57,221 bases of DNA, taken from NCBI GenBank assembly GCA_021399435.1, contig JAJTUP010000167.1, positions 1-57,221 of the forward strand, written 5' to 3'. Each line of letters opens with the position of its first letter. Position 1 is the stretch's first letter. Shown in pieces: positions 10,649 to 20,369 of the stretch. The notes below the pieces were generated by a model. The model was not told where the DNA came from. It worked only from the letters and a program-made list of their open reading frames with translations, and did no database searches. This stretch comes from Diaporthe sp. PMI_573 (Eukaryota > Ascomycota > Sordariomycetes > Diaporthales > Diaporthaceae). Made by a program: the position numbers and the translations under genes.

Positions 10649-11047
10649 TATGTTTACACTTGTGGGGTATGCTGTCTGACACCCTTTATCACATGCTCTT
10701 TAGTGCAGAGAAGGCCATAGAATCGTATGGATGCTTAGGTTGATTAACTCAGGTCGCCCTGTTAAAGGAACTACCATATATTTCAACCTAAGATAAAAAG
10801 TATAACGATAGGGGTCTAAGCCGAAATCAAATTATACAAAGTACAGTACGTTCTAGAAAAAGGATTAATCTTATACCTACGCGCCTATATGCTCATTCGA
10901 ATCCCGAATACTGTTATGCCCCATGTTTCCAAACATTCAATACGGTGCACTAGGTGGCTAAGGAGAGTGTATATGCTATCGAATTGTTATGCCTGTACAC
11001 AAAAGGGGGTAAACAGAGTGTATCTCGCTTGGTGTCTTTGATGAGCA
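10649..11047. other. Intergenic, nothing recognised
   Basis: Moderately AT-rich sequence between the pogo element and the gene on the minus strand to its right. No reading frame with coding character and no repeat termini were seen. Confidence 0.4.
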
Positions 11048-11643
11048 TCACGGCCATGTATCCACGATTGATGGTAATATCTTGAAATGACGGGGCCGGC
11101 CATGGATAAGGAGCTCCAATCTATAAACTCCGTCGTAGTCTGTAATTGGGCCTGAGCAATCGTTATTTTGCGATTCTTCAGGCTCATCTAGGTAAGTCCT
11201 TGCACTTATGTTCCGCATTGGAATAATTCCACTTTTGTAATATTCATAGATAAGCTGAGTCGGTCTCCAATTATGACCTTGGGATATACGTTCATGTAGA
11301 GAAAGTTGGAAACGTTCAAAGTGTATCCCAGATCTATGAATTCGATTTCGAAGCCGCCTTTGTTTATGCGGTGCGGCTGTCGCAAAGAACGAACGAACAC
11401 ACTCCAAGCTTCCCGACTCAGCCGGCGTTGCCCGCGGTTTGTTACAATCAATGCCAGCGACGAATTCCATTGTTTCTCAATATCGCCGACAATGGTGAAG
11501 TATATTGAGATCTCTCGGCCGTGGTCGAAAAGCGCTTTATTTGTGAAGAGCTCGTTCCAGATATCACCTTCGGAGCCGGAGCCCCCATACGCCACATACG
11601 AGCAAAAGTCATATGAGCCATCCGATTCGTCCGACTCGTCCAT
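11048..11643 (-). pseudogene. Unrecognised small fungal protein, frameshifted
   Basis: Two overlapping minus-strand frames look like parts of one gene. The first starts at 11643 (MDESDESDGSYDF), is acidic at its N-terminus and reads sensibly through RRLSREAWSVFVRSLRQP and EIEFIDLGYTLNVSNFLYM. It then ends at 11206. The second frame, open from 11470 to 11048, supplies the better continuation: WRPTQLIYEYYKSGIIPM followed by a YLDEPEESQ tail ending at 11048. A frame switch is therefore needed between about 11300 and 11206. No convincing GT-AG intron does this, so a single-base indel is likelier. Total length would be about 195 residues. There is no signal peptide or known domain. I do not recognise the family, and function is unknown. 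Confidence 0.5.
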
Positions 11644-11772
11644 ATTCTGACAACAGAAGCGCCTTCGGCTGTGAGCTTGCTGTAAGGAATCGGGTTTGCT
11701 GTAATATTGTAAATGTAGATGTAGAACGAAATGACACAGATTAAAGCGGAACAAGATAGACGCAGTATGCAT

Positions 11773-12439
11773 TTTTATATACCAACTAATATCCGCAATA
11801 CAGTCTTATTATAAAAAGAAGAATGGAATTTTGATTCTTTTCTACTACTATGGCTCGAGGTTTCCTAAAACCTTAAACCTACTTTGGGATTGTGACCATA
11901 TCTCCAAGATCCGAAGGCTGGTAGATGAGCCGCCAAGGAGGGCTATTATGTTAATTTTATCGCAAATTAAAGGAAAATCCAACTGAAACTCTAAATTTAT
12001 GGGCGAGTATTAAATTAGGCCTTGCCGGTTCAATACGCTCGATTAAGGGGCAATATAAGGCCGCAGAACTTCAAGCAATTCAATCATGGCCACGGGTGAA
12101 TGAACGCGACCAATTCGAGTTTAGGGCTAGACTGGTGGACAAAACTTTTGGTTATAACTTCGCCTTCGCCATCTTCGAATTTGTTTGCAGGGATACGAAG
12201 AATCTCGTGGAACAAAATTACTACCGCAACCATCCGCCAGGGCACCATTCAGGTCGACGTCTAAACTAGCCACAAACACTTGGAGGATGTCTCCATCTTG
12301 CAAGTATGCTAAAGAGACCGTTGCACCAGCGACTCAAAGAAGACAGGATCCTTGGGCTCGTCGCGCTTACTCTTGTCGGTCTCATCATTTGAAAGGGGAG
12401 AAATCGATGTCGTCGTCGATCACATAGTAACAAAACCAT
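11773..12439. other. Gene-like debris, no complete frame
   Basis: A plus-strand frame between about 12000 and 12265 reads protein-like text (ERDQFEFRARLVDKTFGY, then FAFAIFEFVCRDTKNL), followed by stops. A hydrophobic segment (ILGLVALTLVGLII) is encoded near 12350-12390 in a neighbouring frame. These may be exons of the decayed gene whose end is at 12440-12682. I could not build a consistent model. Confidence 0.3.
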
Positions 12440-12682
12440 TTGTACACCCACTGGGGAGTCATTCCTATCGAGGTCGAATTAGCGGGCGAGATGAGTCACT
12501 ACATTTTGATTCAATTATTTCACCCTTCTACTTATCAAGACTACAGCCAGCGCTGCGGCTACGTCCTGACCATGGGTCCACTCTTCTACACTTACAACCA
12601 GGAAACATCACACGTCTTCACTCGCCGGGAAACCACGGATAATGCCGAGCTGATAGCCGCATTACGTAGTCTCTATAGGTAA
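12440..12682 (+). pseudogene. Unknown gene fragment; duplicated at 20.27-20.37 kb
   Basis: An open frame of 80 codons reads THWGVIPIEVELAGEMSHY, then LIQLFHPSTYQDYSQRC and ends NAELIAALRSLYR. It is protein-like but not recognised. Its first 99 bases (12441-12539) have a diverged copy on the minus strand at 20369-20272, differing mostly by third-position and transition changes. That suggests the peptide was once under coding constraint and belongs to a multicopy family. Upstream debris (12000-12400) may hold earlier exons. The frame start at 12440 is probably not the true start. Confidence 0.45.
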
Positions 12683-13160
12683 ATTTATACTGTAGAGTGG
12701 AATTTCGGCATTATTTATAAAACCTTGGCGACAGCTGGTGTGTGGTACTTTACTATGCAGTAGAAGGACCTATAAGCCGTACAGAATATGGCACATTCTT
12801 CATAGAAGGCAAACTACAAAGACTTCATAGACGGTTTGGAACACATCAGTCGCCTACCTATCACAAGCCGTGTTGTATGACACGACTTCTCCTGGTGCCT
12901 GCCAATAATGCATCTTGCGGTACGTCCATGAGACAATATTGCACGGGTAAAAGACCTTTGAGTCATTATCATCTCGTGGCCGTCGAAGATTCAGACTCAA
13001 TGAAAGCGATGAGAATAAAGAAGACAATACTAGATTAGCATCAGCATGGACACCACGAACGCGGGCATGCCTACGACAAACAGCTTCGGATCTTCTCGCG
13101 ATTTAAGACTGTCTTGTACTGCTTCTTTATACTGCCTTGGTGCAAAGCCTTTTAAGAATT
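12683..13160. other. Unassigned stretch between gene fragments
   Basis: A minus-strand frame between about 13152 and 13033 reads FLKGFAPRQYKEAVQDSLK and then a hydrophobic VVGMPAFVVSMLMLI end before a stop. This could be the C-terminus of a membrane-anchored protein, but no start or upstream exon is visible. A plus-strand frame at 12742-13038 has no recognisable motif. Confidence 0.3.
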
Positions 13161-13560
13161 TGATACGATGCGTCGTAGCTGCGTAAGGTCGGTCGTCCAC
13201 CATCTTTTTGCATACGGTGATGGCCTGGCTTTGGGAGTTAAGGCGTGCACTGCCTCCAGTACCGCCTCCATGAGTCGGTCGGTTTTCTGCTGGACCGTGT
13301 CACCTGTCGGGGTTGTTGCCAGTGTTCTTGCAATTCTGAGGTTTATTTCTTTCCAGGGTGCATTCTTGAGCAGCAGTCGGTCCTGTATCCTTGGTGTTGG
13401 GACCGAGACGTCAAAGACCGTTTCAATCGCCCGATGATCGGATCCGTGTTCCGTCGCTAACGTTGCGCATTTGACCACTGCCTCTTTCATCTCCTCCGAG
13501 GCTAGAAGGAGGCATCTATTTAGGCGTTGAGACACAGACACAGGCACAGCATCCCGGATT
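13161..13560 (-). pseudogene. Tad-like LINE ORF2 fragment: end of endonuclease and linker
   Basis: The minus frame reads LLLASEEMKEAVVKCATLA, then TEHGSDHRAIETVFDV, and continues through PTPRIQDRLLLKNAPWKEIN into a linker that ends near KRWWTTDLTQLRR. The SDHRAI motif is the last catalytic block (SDH) of the APE-type endonuclease in Tad1-clade LINEs. The linker before the reverse transcriptase is equally typical. The reverse transcriptase is missing, since the resemblance ends near 13165. Upstream of 13560 the frame loses similarity. GC content is normal and no RIP-type stops occur in this piece, so it may be a recent truncated fragment. Confidence 0.7.
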
Positions 13561-14502
13561 TGCTTTACCACATGGAGGTCGGGTACAATACATGACGAAC
13601 TTGCTTTGCAGAGACGGCATCTTCTTTCGGCATATGTTAATAGGGTCAATGTACAATACACCTGGAAACTTCGGCTGGCTTGGTCACAAATCGTTCTAGT
13701 CAAATATCGTTTTTTGTGGTTGCAGCGAGGTCGGCGACGGCGGCACCGAGGGTGGCAGTGGCGGGGAGGGCACGCAACGCGAGATAGATTGTATGGTGGG
13801 CCTATAGTCAAAATAAATTTGTGCACATGGGGCTGGTCAGCTAAAAACGATCCCATCCATCACAGGTTGCCTGGCCCTGTATTTCAGCTTCTACTCAATC
13901 TACCACCTGTGCAGATCCCCTGGTCCCCAAAGACGTCTTCGCACTCCTACAACCAAGGCCCCGCTTTTCGATCCCAAATCAGGCAGACTGAATCCAGCCA
14001 ATGCCCTACTGCGCTCCACAGCCTGAGACGTTACCCCCGACCAAAGCCTCAAGCTCTGCCCAACAGTTCGGCGGCCTTAATCGGCAGTTTGCCTTGAACC
14101 CGCATACGGAACCAGATCTCCAGACCGCTTCTCCTCCAGAGCCAATTGCCTTACACGCCTTACCCTCCAGCAGAAACTCGTTACGCTTTGGCGACTTTCA
14201 GTGATGCGGCCCTGACAACAGCGATCATCCCATCTCTGTGATATCATCCAGCCTACCCACGGTCAGCTACCATAGACCGGTGAGGCAAAACCCAAGAACT
14301 CCAAGCTCGTTACGCAGAGACGCCGCAACTCGCGACAAGATCCAGATCGCACAGCATCAGCGGTGAGAGATACCTACACATTCACTCGCGCGAAGTCGCC
14401 TTTGAGCAATCTCGGCGACGGCGAAGAGCTGTACCGCCAATACATTCGGTCCCACGACAAGCAAAGCTTGCAGAAACCAGGTGGAAGGCTCAAGTCGGAA
14501 AG
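13561..14502. other. Upstream region of the Myb-like gene
   Basis: C/T-rich and CA-rich in the right half (13870-14350), as is common for ascomycete promoters and 5' leaders. Frames here (for example 13606-14097) are proline/serine-rich artefacts with no recognised domain. No TATA box could be assigned. Confidence 0.35.
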
Positions 14503-16567
14503 ATGTTTATCAGAAGCGAAGGTCCCGTGGGGGTGGTTTCGAACCAAGGGCAGGGTCTCTGGGGTCCATCGCCAGCTGCAGCATTTGCATTCGACCTTGC
14601 AAACCCGAACTTTTTCCTGGAGCAGAATCTCCACAGCCTCTACCTCTTGTCAGGAAAACAGGCTGCGTTTCGTGTCGGCCTTCAGAACATGGCCACCGGT
14701 CGCGGCCAGAACATTCATAGTAATTACAAGGGGCTGAGAACCGAGTCTGAACAGTACCATCTTCGGGCCAACGACTTTGACCAGTCCATGGTGTGGTTTC
14801 AGAACGTGAGACCCCCTCTACTCCGGTTTTCCTTTGATCCTTTGTCTCATGTCTCGGGAAAAGTGCGGACACTGACCTCGGGTTTCTCTCACACAGATGG
14901 AAGACCCCAACGAAGCATTCCGTGGACCGACTAGCAATAGCCCTCGTACTGCTCCCAACGACTTCACATTGGCACCAGCCCAGAACTCAAACCTTGTCTC
15001 GCTTCTGTCATTGAGTAACAGCAATCATGGCAATACCCATGCCCGCCACCAGACTAATGCGAACCCCAGCACTGGCGCCTTGAAGGTGGAAGCGAACGCC
15101 GCCAACACGGAGGACGTGTGGAATGTCCCTATGAACTCAGCGAACGTCAATCAGAACTTCTCCAAACCCATCAACGCTCGAGGCTCACAGCGGTGGCGTC
15201 CTGTCCCCGTCACTGGTAATGAGTGCATGCAGGCATACGGTCTCCATGAAGGTCTAGCTCATGGCCTCACCGTCTTCCTAGACGACCAAGGGTTTCTCTC
15301 CATCGTTCGACTTGGGCCCGACAATGGACGGGATGCTAACATTGACAGCTCCTCCTCGTCCAGCTGTCGCGTGAACGGGAGCTCGCCCAACACCGTGTTC
15401 GGCAGCTTCTCATCCTCCATCGGGCCCCCCGACATGGTGGACAAGGACATGAGAGAGGAGTGCTTCCACAGCCCTGTCTTCCCATCTGAGGTACCGCTGT
15501 GCCACAACACAGGCCCCATACCGCAGGCGTTCTTGTCCAGTTCCCCTGTCAATCAACGCGCCGTCTTCCCAGAGGCCGAGACAGTCTCTCCGAAGATGCT
15601 ACACCTCAACACAGCGGCTAGCCTCCCCAGCTCCTCGTCTTCCGAGTCGCAGTCGAACTCGAAGCTTAACACAGCGGGCCGCAAGCAGCTGCCCGATAAA
15701 GCCCACCACTCCAAGACGAGTGGTTCCAGCGGTGGATCAAAGCGTCGACACGGAGGTGACAACGCTGCTGACAAGGCTTCGGCGCCCAGCTCAAAGAAGT
15801 CGAAGTCTAAGGCTAAATTGACCTCGCCGTCCTCACACTCCCAGCCCAAACCCAGTCGTCCTCTCACCACTCCCACCGTCACCAGCACGCAGGTGGATCC
15901 GACCACAGCAGCAAGGGCGGCAGCACCCGTCGCAAGGCATCGCCATCGTCTTCCAAGTCCAGCACAGGTACGAGCGTTGCCGACCCCAGCGCCACTGCCG
16001 TGGGGGCATCAACCACCAGGACCACCTCTCCGCCCCGCTCCGAGAGAGATGACTACCTGGTGCGGTCCAAGCGGTTGGGCATGACGTACAAGGAGATCCG
16101 CAAGCAGGGCGGCTTCACCGAGGCCGAGTCAACGCTGCGGGGCCGCTTCCGCACTCTGACCAAGCCCAAGGAGGCCAGGGTGCGGAAGCCTGAGTTTCAG
16201 GAGATTGATGTGAGTGTTCAAGTTCCTGCCCCCCGTAGCAATTTGTGACTGCTAGTTATTCATCGGCCACGCTCTACCAGCTAATCACTTTGCGGCACCA
16301 CCCAGCTTTGTTTTCCATGCAAGAACTAACCTCTTTCCTCCAACAAAACAGGACAAGCTGCTCAAGCGCGGCGTGTTCAAGCTCACCAAGGACGTCGAGA
16401 TCACCCGCGACAACGTCCCGTGGAAGCTGGTCTCCGAGTACATGGTCGGCCACGGCGGCTCCTACGACTTTGGCTACACCACCGTGCGCAAGAGGTGGGA
16501 GTACCTGATGGTCACCAGCGAGGACCAGGTCAAGAAGGACAGGCTGGACCACCATTTACAGCACTAA
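14503..16567 (+). CDS. Myb/SANT-like DNA-binding protein, three exons, one apparent frameshift
   Basis: Exon 1 is 14503-14805 (101 codons). Intron 1 is 14806-14896 (GTGAGA...CACAG, phase 0). Exon 2 is 14897-16209. Intron 2 is 16210-16351 (GTGAGT...AACAG, phase 0). Exon 3 is 16352-16567. The N-terminal and middle parts are Ser/Asn/Pro-rich with a Lys/Ser-rich stretch (SSKKSKSKAK), as in nuclear regulators. The conserved part is at the end: RDDYLVRSKRLGMTYKEIRK, STLRGRFRTLTKPKE, then after intron 2 VPWKLVSEYMVGHGGSYDFG and RKRWEYL. This looks like a Myb/SANT-type helix-turn-helix seen in many Sordariomycete proteins. Exon 2 has 1313 bases, not a multiple of three: the frame entering from 14897 must change to the frame of the DNA-binding part between about 15811 and 15895. 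No good intron fits there, so this is a one-base indel or sequence error. Without it the protein would end at 16084 and lose the DNA-binding domain. Confidence 0.75.
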
Positions 16568-17058
16568 TCATCACGGGCATTCCGGTCGCGTTGGGTAGGC
16601 AGCTGTGCCATGTTGATTAGGAAGGCATTCAATCGCAAGCGTAGCGGGAGAGTGAAAGCTGAATAGGACCGGGCACTATGGACGCTACGTTGATTACCAA
16701 GAACTCCTCCACACCTTATGAGCTCATGGCACCACCAGTTAAGTTCGAGTTGGCGGTGATGGCAGGCTGCTGCCTCAACCTGTTGGCTGCTGCGGCGAGG
16801 TGGTGTCAGGTCTCGCCGCGGTGCCCGATTGGAAGCCCTCGCGTATCTTGCTCAATAGTATATTGAACAAGTATTCTGAGTCACTCCGGGGATTTGGGAG
16901 GCCTCGATTATAAGAGTCCAGCTCCGGGCACGCGAGATGTATTTAAGAGGGGCCTGGAGTCACTGCGATAAATGTATATGAGGTCTTGATAATTAATATT
17001 TCTCCTTGGTCCACAATTTATTTACCAGTGCAAACTTATTTGGGAGAACACTCTGCAA
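16568..17058. other. Intergenic
   Basis: This holds the 3' flank of the Myb-like gene and the presumed upstream flank of the next remnant. The short frame at 16678-16866 has no motif. Nothing else was recognised. Confidence 0.35.
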
Positions 17059-17560
17059 TGATTTCCAGATACGACGTTCGGGTTCGGCTCGCAGTCGTCC
17101 TGCTCAGCCTGGTTTCGCTAGCAACCGCCATTCTCAACTCGGTAGATGCACTCCTCGCTGGCATATTGCGGGATCACTCCAGAGGCAACCAAGCAACCGC
17201 AGATAACGGCAGTCAGGAAATTTGATTCCTGGCGCTCCAGAGGTTCATGCTTTATATCGCAGTTATTTCGGCGGTCGGTGCCCCCTTTTCGGAGTATTTA
17301 GTTTTGTAACAGCAATCAATCCAACCCGGGTGGGGAAATACTCGACTTTTCAGACAATGTATGGCGTCATATTGGTTGCCGTTGGTGGATATGCTGCCGA
17401 GCGTGTCCGCGGCTGTGAGGCTGAGTTTGAGAGGCTCAGTTCCAGAGGGTCCATGCCTTACTACAATGTCATATACTGCGGGTCTGTAGTCAATTTTCCT
17501 AGTCCGGCGGCCCTCCTGCTAATGTATTTTTGTATTCGACTGATATCTGGAGTGTTGGCG
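17059..17560 (+). pseudogene. Decayed multi-spanning membrane protein, unknown
   Basis: A frame from the ATG at 17059 begins MISRYDVRVRLAVVLLSLVS, the first hydrophobic helix, and continues to a TGA at 17223-17225. In the same frame after that TGA it runs on for about 27 codons with a second hydrophobic helix (FMLYIAVISAVGAPF) until a TAA near 17309. A neighbouring frame then encodes MYGVILVAVGGYAAERVRGC and further hydrophobic text to about 17560, so an intron or frameshift separates the two parts. The internal TGA would be CGA (Arg) before a C-to-T change. The family is not recognised; at least three membrane segments can be seen. Confidence 0.35.
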
Positions 17561-18009
17561 ACACCTGTAAGACCTGATTCAGGTGAAAGGTCTGAACTCT
17601 CGTTGACAGAGGGTTGCTGGTTCTCCTGCCACGGATTTCCCGAGGATACATCCAGCCACCCATCTGCGTGTTGCAGCTTGTTTCGTACTTGTCCAGCTGT
17701 CACATCGAAAGTGGTGCTGGTATGGAATCCAGGTTTTTTTTTTTTGTTTTTTTTTTTGGAAAAACCACGTTCGCCTTCAGTTCGCTTGTGGAGCTCTTTG
17801 ATCACCTGGGCCAGGCGGAAAATGGTGTCGTAGCTAACAAGACCCTTCGTGTAGGGGTGCTCCGGGGTAATGCGCTCGAGCGGCACGCCGCGCATGATCT
17901 CAGGCTCTGTGAACTCGACACCATTTTTGGTGGCATACGTTGTATCTATTGTTTTACTTCTATGTGAGGTGTATGTCGCACCGTTGGTCGGATTCAAGAG
18001 AATACCCAT
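17461..18009 (-). CDS. Hypothetical protein, 182 aa, lysine-tract interruption
   Basis: An open minus-strand frame starting MGILLNPTNGATYTSHRS. The central part is convincingly protein-like (EFTEPEIMRGVPLERITPEH and YDTIFRLAQVIKELHKR). A homopolymer tract at 17734-17757 (T runs on the plus strand) encodes a KKKNKKKK insert that looks like a slippage expansion. The C-terminal third is Ser/Pro-rich with no recognised domain, and it overlaps the membrane-protein remnant on the other strand. It may be only the 3' exon of a longer gene. Function unknown. Confidence 0.35.
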   Translation of the reverse strand: MGILLNPTNGATYTSHRSKTIDTTYATKNGVEFTEPEIMRGVPLERITPEHPYTKGLVSYDTIFRLAQVIKELHKRTEGERGFSKKKNKKKKPGFHTSTTFDVTAGQVRNKLQHADGWLDVSSGNPWQENQQPSVNESSDLSPESGLTGVANTPDISRIQKYISRRAAGLGKLTTDPQYMTL

Positions 18010-18517
18010 TTCGGAAATATATGAATATTACTTGCTACGTGGTGAGGACGGTTTCGATAGGATTTCGGATATTAGGCTCCGTTCTTAACAAGAACTCAGG
18101 GTTCTCAAGTTCCAACCTAGAATGGTGCGCACACTTTCCATGCCAGCATGCCGACCTATCTCACAGTCCAACTGTCTCGCGTGTTATACTATTTCTTGCT
18201 TGTCTAGCCACCTGGGAAGCGCTTAATGAAGGGTCCTCGAATCGAGTTTATCCCTACCTCATGGATGAGATGATCAACAAGCTTCAATGCTACTCTGTGA
18301 TCCTGCAGAACATACTATTCACAGCATCGCGACGGAGACTTGGTATTGTGGATGGCCATTTCGGTACACTGATGGATGAACGGTTTCGCAAAGATCAGCA
18401 AGATTCAATAACAAAGTTTCCAAAATCTGCAAGTGCAAAGACACTCACCGCAACAAGCAGACTTCGATCAGTCTGTGTTCCAGCCCAACTCCTAGCTTAA
18501 CCGGCAGCAAGATCAAA
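18010..18517. other. Unassigned stretch before the hAT remnant
   Basis: A plus frame (17940-18500) is open but has no recognised motif. It could include the destroyed N-terminus of the hAT transposase that follows on the same strand. No BED-finger cysteines were found. Confidence 0.3.
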
Positions 18518-19191
18518 TTGTGCGAGCGAATCAAAGCAACGGGTGCCTGTCAACTAACGTTAGTCAACAAATTTCATCCTTTGGATTCGCTAGTGGTGGA
18601 CATGGATGCAACGGCCAAACCCTCCAATGTCAATCCGGTGTCCATAGCAGCGAGAATATTACTAAGATGCTCAAGAATGTTATCGATGAGTGGGGGCTTA
18701 ATATGGAGCGCGCTGTTATTGTATCGGATAATGCAGCAAATAACGATATAACCTTAGAGGCCCTCTTTGAGGAATTAGACCTATTGATGGATGGAGATGA
18801 AGTTAACGCCCGCCGGATGCGTTGTTTTGGCCACATCTTGAACCTCATTGCCAAAGCCTTCCTCCTAGGCTTCGAGGCTGATGCCTTTGATGAAGTTGAC
18901 GTGGGCTATGCCGAAGCTAGCTTTCAGCAGTGGTGCAAGAATAGCCCTGTTGCAAAGCTTCACAACATCGTCAAATACATCTGGGCATTGCTGCAATGGT
19001 TGGAGGTATTGAGGGATATTGCAACGCAGCTTGAGGCCGAATTTAACTTTGAAGACTCCACCGCCAACCTGGAAGTCATTTTTGAATCTCTTGGAATGTT
19101 TGCGATCCTGGGACAGGAGCGCCCTAATAGTCCCTTCAGAAGTAAGCATTCCGCTTCGGGAGGTGTTCGATTGTCTAATTATCGACTCTAG
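18518..19191 (+). pseudogene. hAT transposase remnant (Restless-like core)
   Basis: An open frame of about 220 codons. From about 18660 it reads ENITKMLKNVIDEWGLNM, then AVIVSDNAANNDITLEALF, then RRMRCFGHILNLIAKAFLLG. The SDNAANND block and the R.RC.GH..NL..KA.L.G block are characteristic of fungal hAT transposases: a catalytic Asp region followed by the CxxH-type segment. The N-terminal BED finger and the C-terminal dimerisation domain are missing, so this is a truncated internal fragment. GC content is normal and there are no nonsense codons inside the piece. Repeated CAGTCTG words at 19572-19765 may be its subterminal region. Confidence 0.75.
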
Positions 19192-19571
19192 CGTTGCTAT
19201 ATCGACCCGGCAGCAACGGGTACAATCTCCGATGCTCAGGATTCTAAGGGTGATAAGGAAGGCGGCCGCGGAGACGTTTTGTTATTAGATTCTGTTGTTA
19301 GATCATGTAGGGATTCTGAATGCACTTCATAAAAATAAAAAAAGGCTGGTCTTGTTATTAACTGTAATTATTCTTTGGGTCAGTTATTATAATCGCAATG
19401 AGAGGTCCTTTGGGGCTTTATATCTTTTAAGTGATCCCGTCTAGGACTTCAAACTTTAGTATTGATCTTAACCCTGAAGTTAAGGGGGAAGTTCTTCCAA
19501 CACAATTCGACGATGGCTTTGGGAAGCTTGGAGGCAGGTACGGCGCAAGGCCACGAGTCATGTGTTATGTT

Positions 19572-19765
19572 TGGACTAATAGTCTAGACCACAGTTTGCA
19601 CTATAGTCTAGTCTGATGGTGACGGACGGACCGATAGTCCAGTCTGCACGTCTCAATCAGACTGCCAGTCCGGTCTGCACAATCTCAGTCAGACTGCCAG
19701 TCCAGTCTGACCAAGTCAGACGGACTAAAGGGGCAGTCTGAGGTGTCCGGACGGACTATTTGGAC
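19572..19765. repeat. Cluster of CAGTCTG/CAGACTG motifs
   Basis: In under 200 bp the words AGTCTG, CAGACTG, AGTCCAGTCTG and their variants occur more than ten times in both orientations, in short units such as CAGACTGCCAGTCCAGTCTG. Clusters like this resemble the subterminal transposase-binding repeats of hAT elements. The cluster lies about 380 bp downstream of the hAT remnant, so it may mark that element's right end. The stretch 19192-19571 between them holds no gene. Confidence 0.5.
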
Positions 19766-19872
19766 TATTAGGAGCGCTGCTTTAGAAAAATCTTTAAGGT
19801 ATATGATAAGAAAAAGATAGAGTTAATGATGACCTTATGAAAAAATAAGTAGCTGGAGAGTTAAATTAAAGT

Positions 19873-20057
19873 TAGCAGGAAGATTAAGAGGAAGAAGGTT
19901 ATAATTAACCTAAACATGGCTTTCGCTAATATTGAGGCTATTCAGAAGGCTAAAATTGAAGCCGGCGAGATATCCCCTGATAGCGACAATTCTGACGATT
20001 CCTCAACACTAACGAGGGAGGGATCGGTCATCGTTGTGGCGGGCAATTGAAGTTGGG
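19873..20057 (+). pseudogene. Pogo-like transposase, C-terminal tail
   Basis: The frame reads RKKVIINLNMAFANIEAIQK, then AKIEAGEISPDSDNSDDSS, and ends LTREGSVIVVAGN before TGA. A basic segment, a helical F.NIEAI.KA..EAG motif and an acidic Ser/Asp-rich end are typical of the C-terminus of fungal DDE_1 transposases. The body of the gene is absent; the hAT-type repeats lie directly upstream. A GGGGGGCCGAAT terminal-type sequence follows within 20 bp. Confidence 0.5.
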
Positions 20058-20075
20058 AATAGTGGCATCGTTGAC

Positions 20076-20128
20076 GAGGAGGGGGGGCCGAATCAGGGGG
20101 GGGGCCGAATGTGGGCCCCCCCGTTTCT
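20076..20128 (+). repeat. Pogo-type terminal sequence, single end
   Basis: Two G-run units, GGGGGGGCCGAATC and GGGGGGGGGCCGAATGTG, are followed by a CCCCCCC run. They have the same design as the doubled GGGGGGCGGAA units at the right end of the pogo element at 10646, with CCGAAT in place of CGGAAG. They follow the transposase tail as a right TIR should. No left partner was found. Confidence 0.5.
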
Positions 20129-20271
20129 ATGTGCGAATATCCGTATTCTTGCCTTTTATTTGAAACGGGCTTAGGTGATAGCGGTGGTAGCGGCGGTAGT
20201 GACGCGAGTTTCGAGTATGTGACCATATCGCTGGACAACGGAAACAGGGGTGAGGAAGTCTAAATGTTGGA

Positions 20272-20369
20272 CTTGATAAGTCGAAGGGTCAAATAATTGA
20301 ATCAGGACATAGTGACTCCTCTCTCCTGCTAATTCAACCTCAATAGGAATGATGCCCCAGTGGGTGTGG
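20272..20369 (-). repeat. Second copy of the unknown coding fragment at 12.44 kb
   Basis: On the minus strand this reads THWGIIPIEVELAGERSHYV followed by LIQLFDPSTYQ. It matches the plus-strand peptide encoded at 12441-12539 with a few substitutions. Similarity ends sharply at 20272, at a CTTATCAAG shared by both copies. Sequence to the right (20370-20550) may continue the gene in decayed form: the minus frame contains two stops. Confidence 0.6.

Noticed and set aside
13606..14204. Plus-strand frames of 163 and 67 codons upstream of the Myb-like gene
   Set aside because: The first overlaps the antisense of a LINE fragment and the second is Pro/Ser-rich promoter DNA; neither has recognisable coding character.
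16678..16866. 62-codon frame downstream of the Myb-like gene
   Set aside because: Composition-driven frame in a 3' flank without recognisable features.
17734..17757. Poly-T tract as a LINE 3' tail
   Set aside because: It is interrupted by a single G, has no LINE coding sequence beside it, and lies inside an open minus-strand frame as Lys codons.
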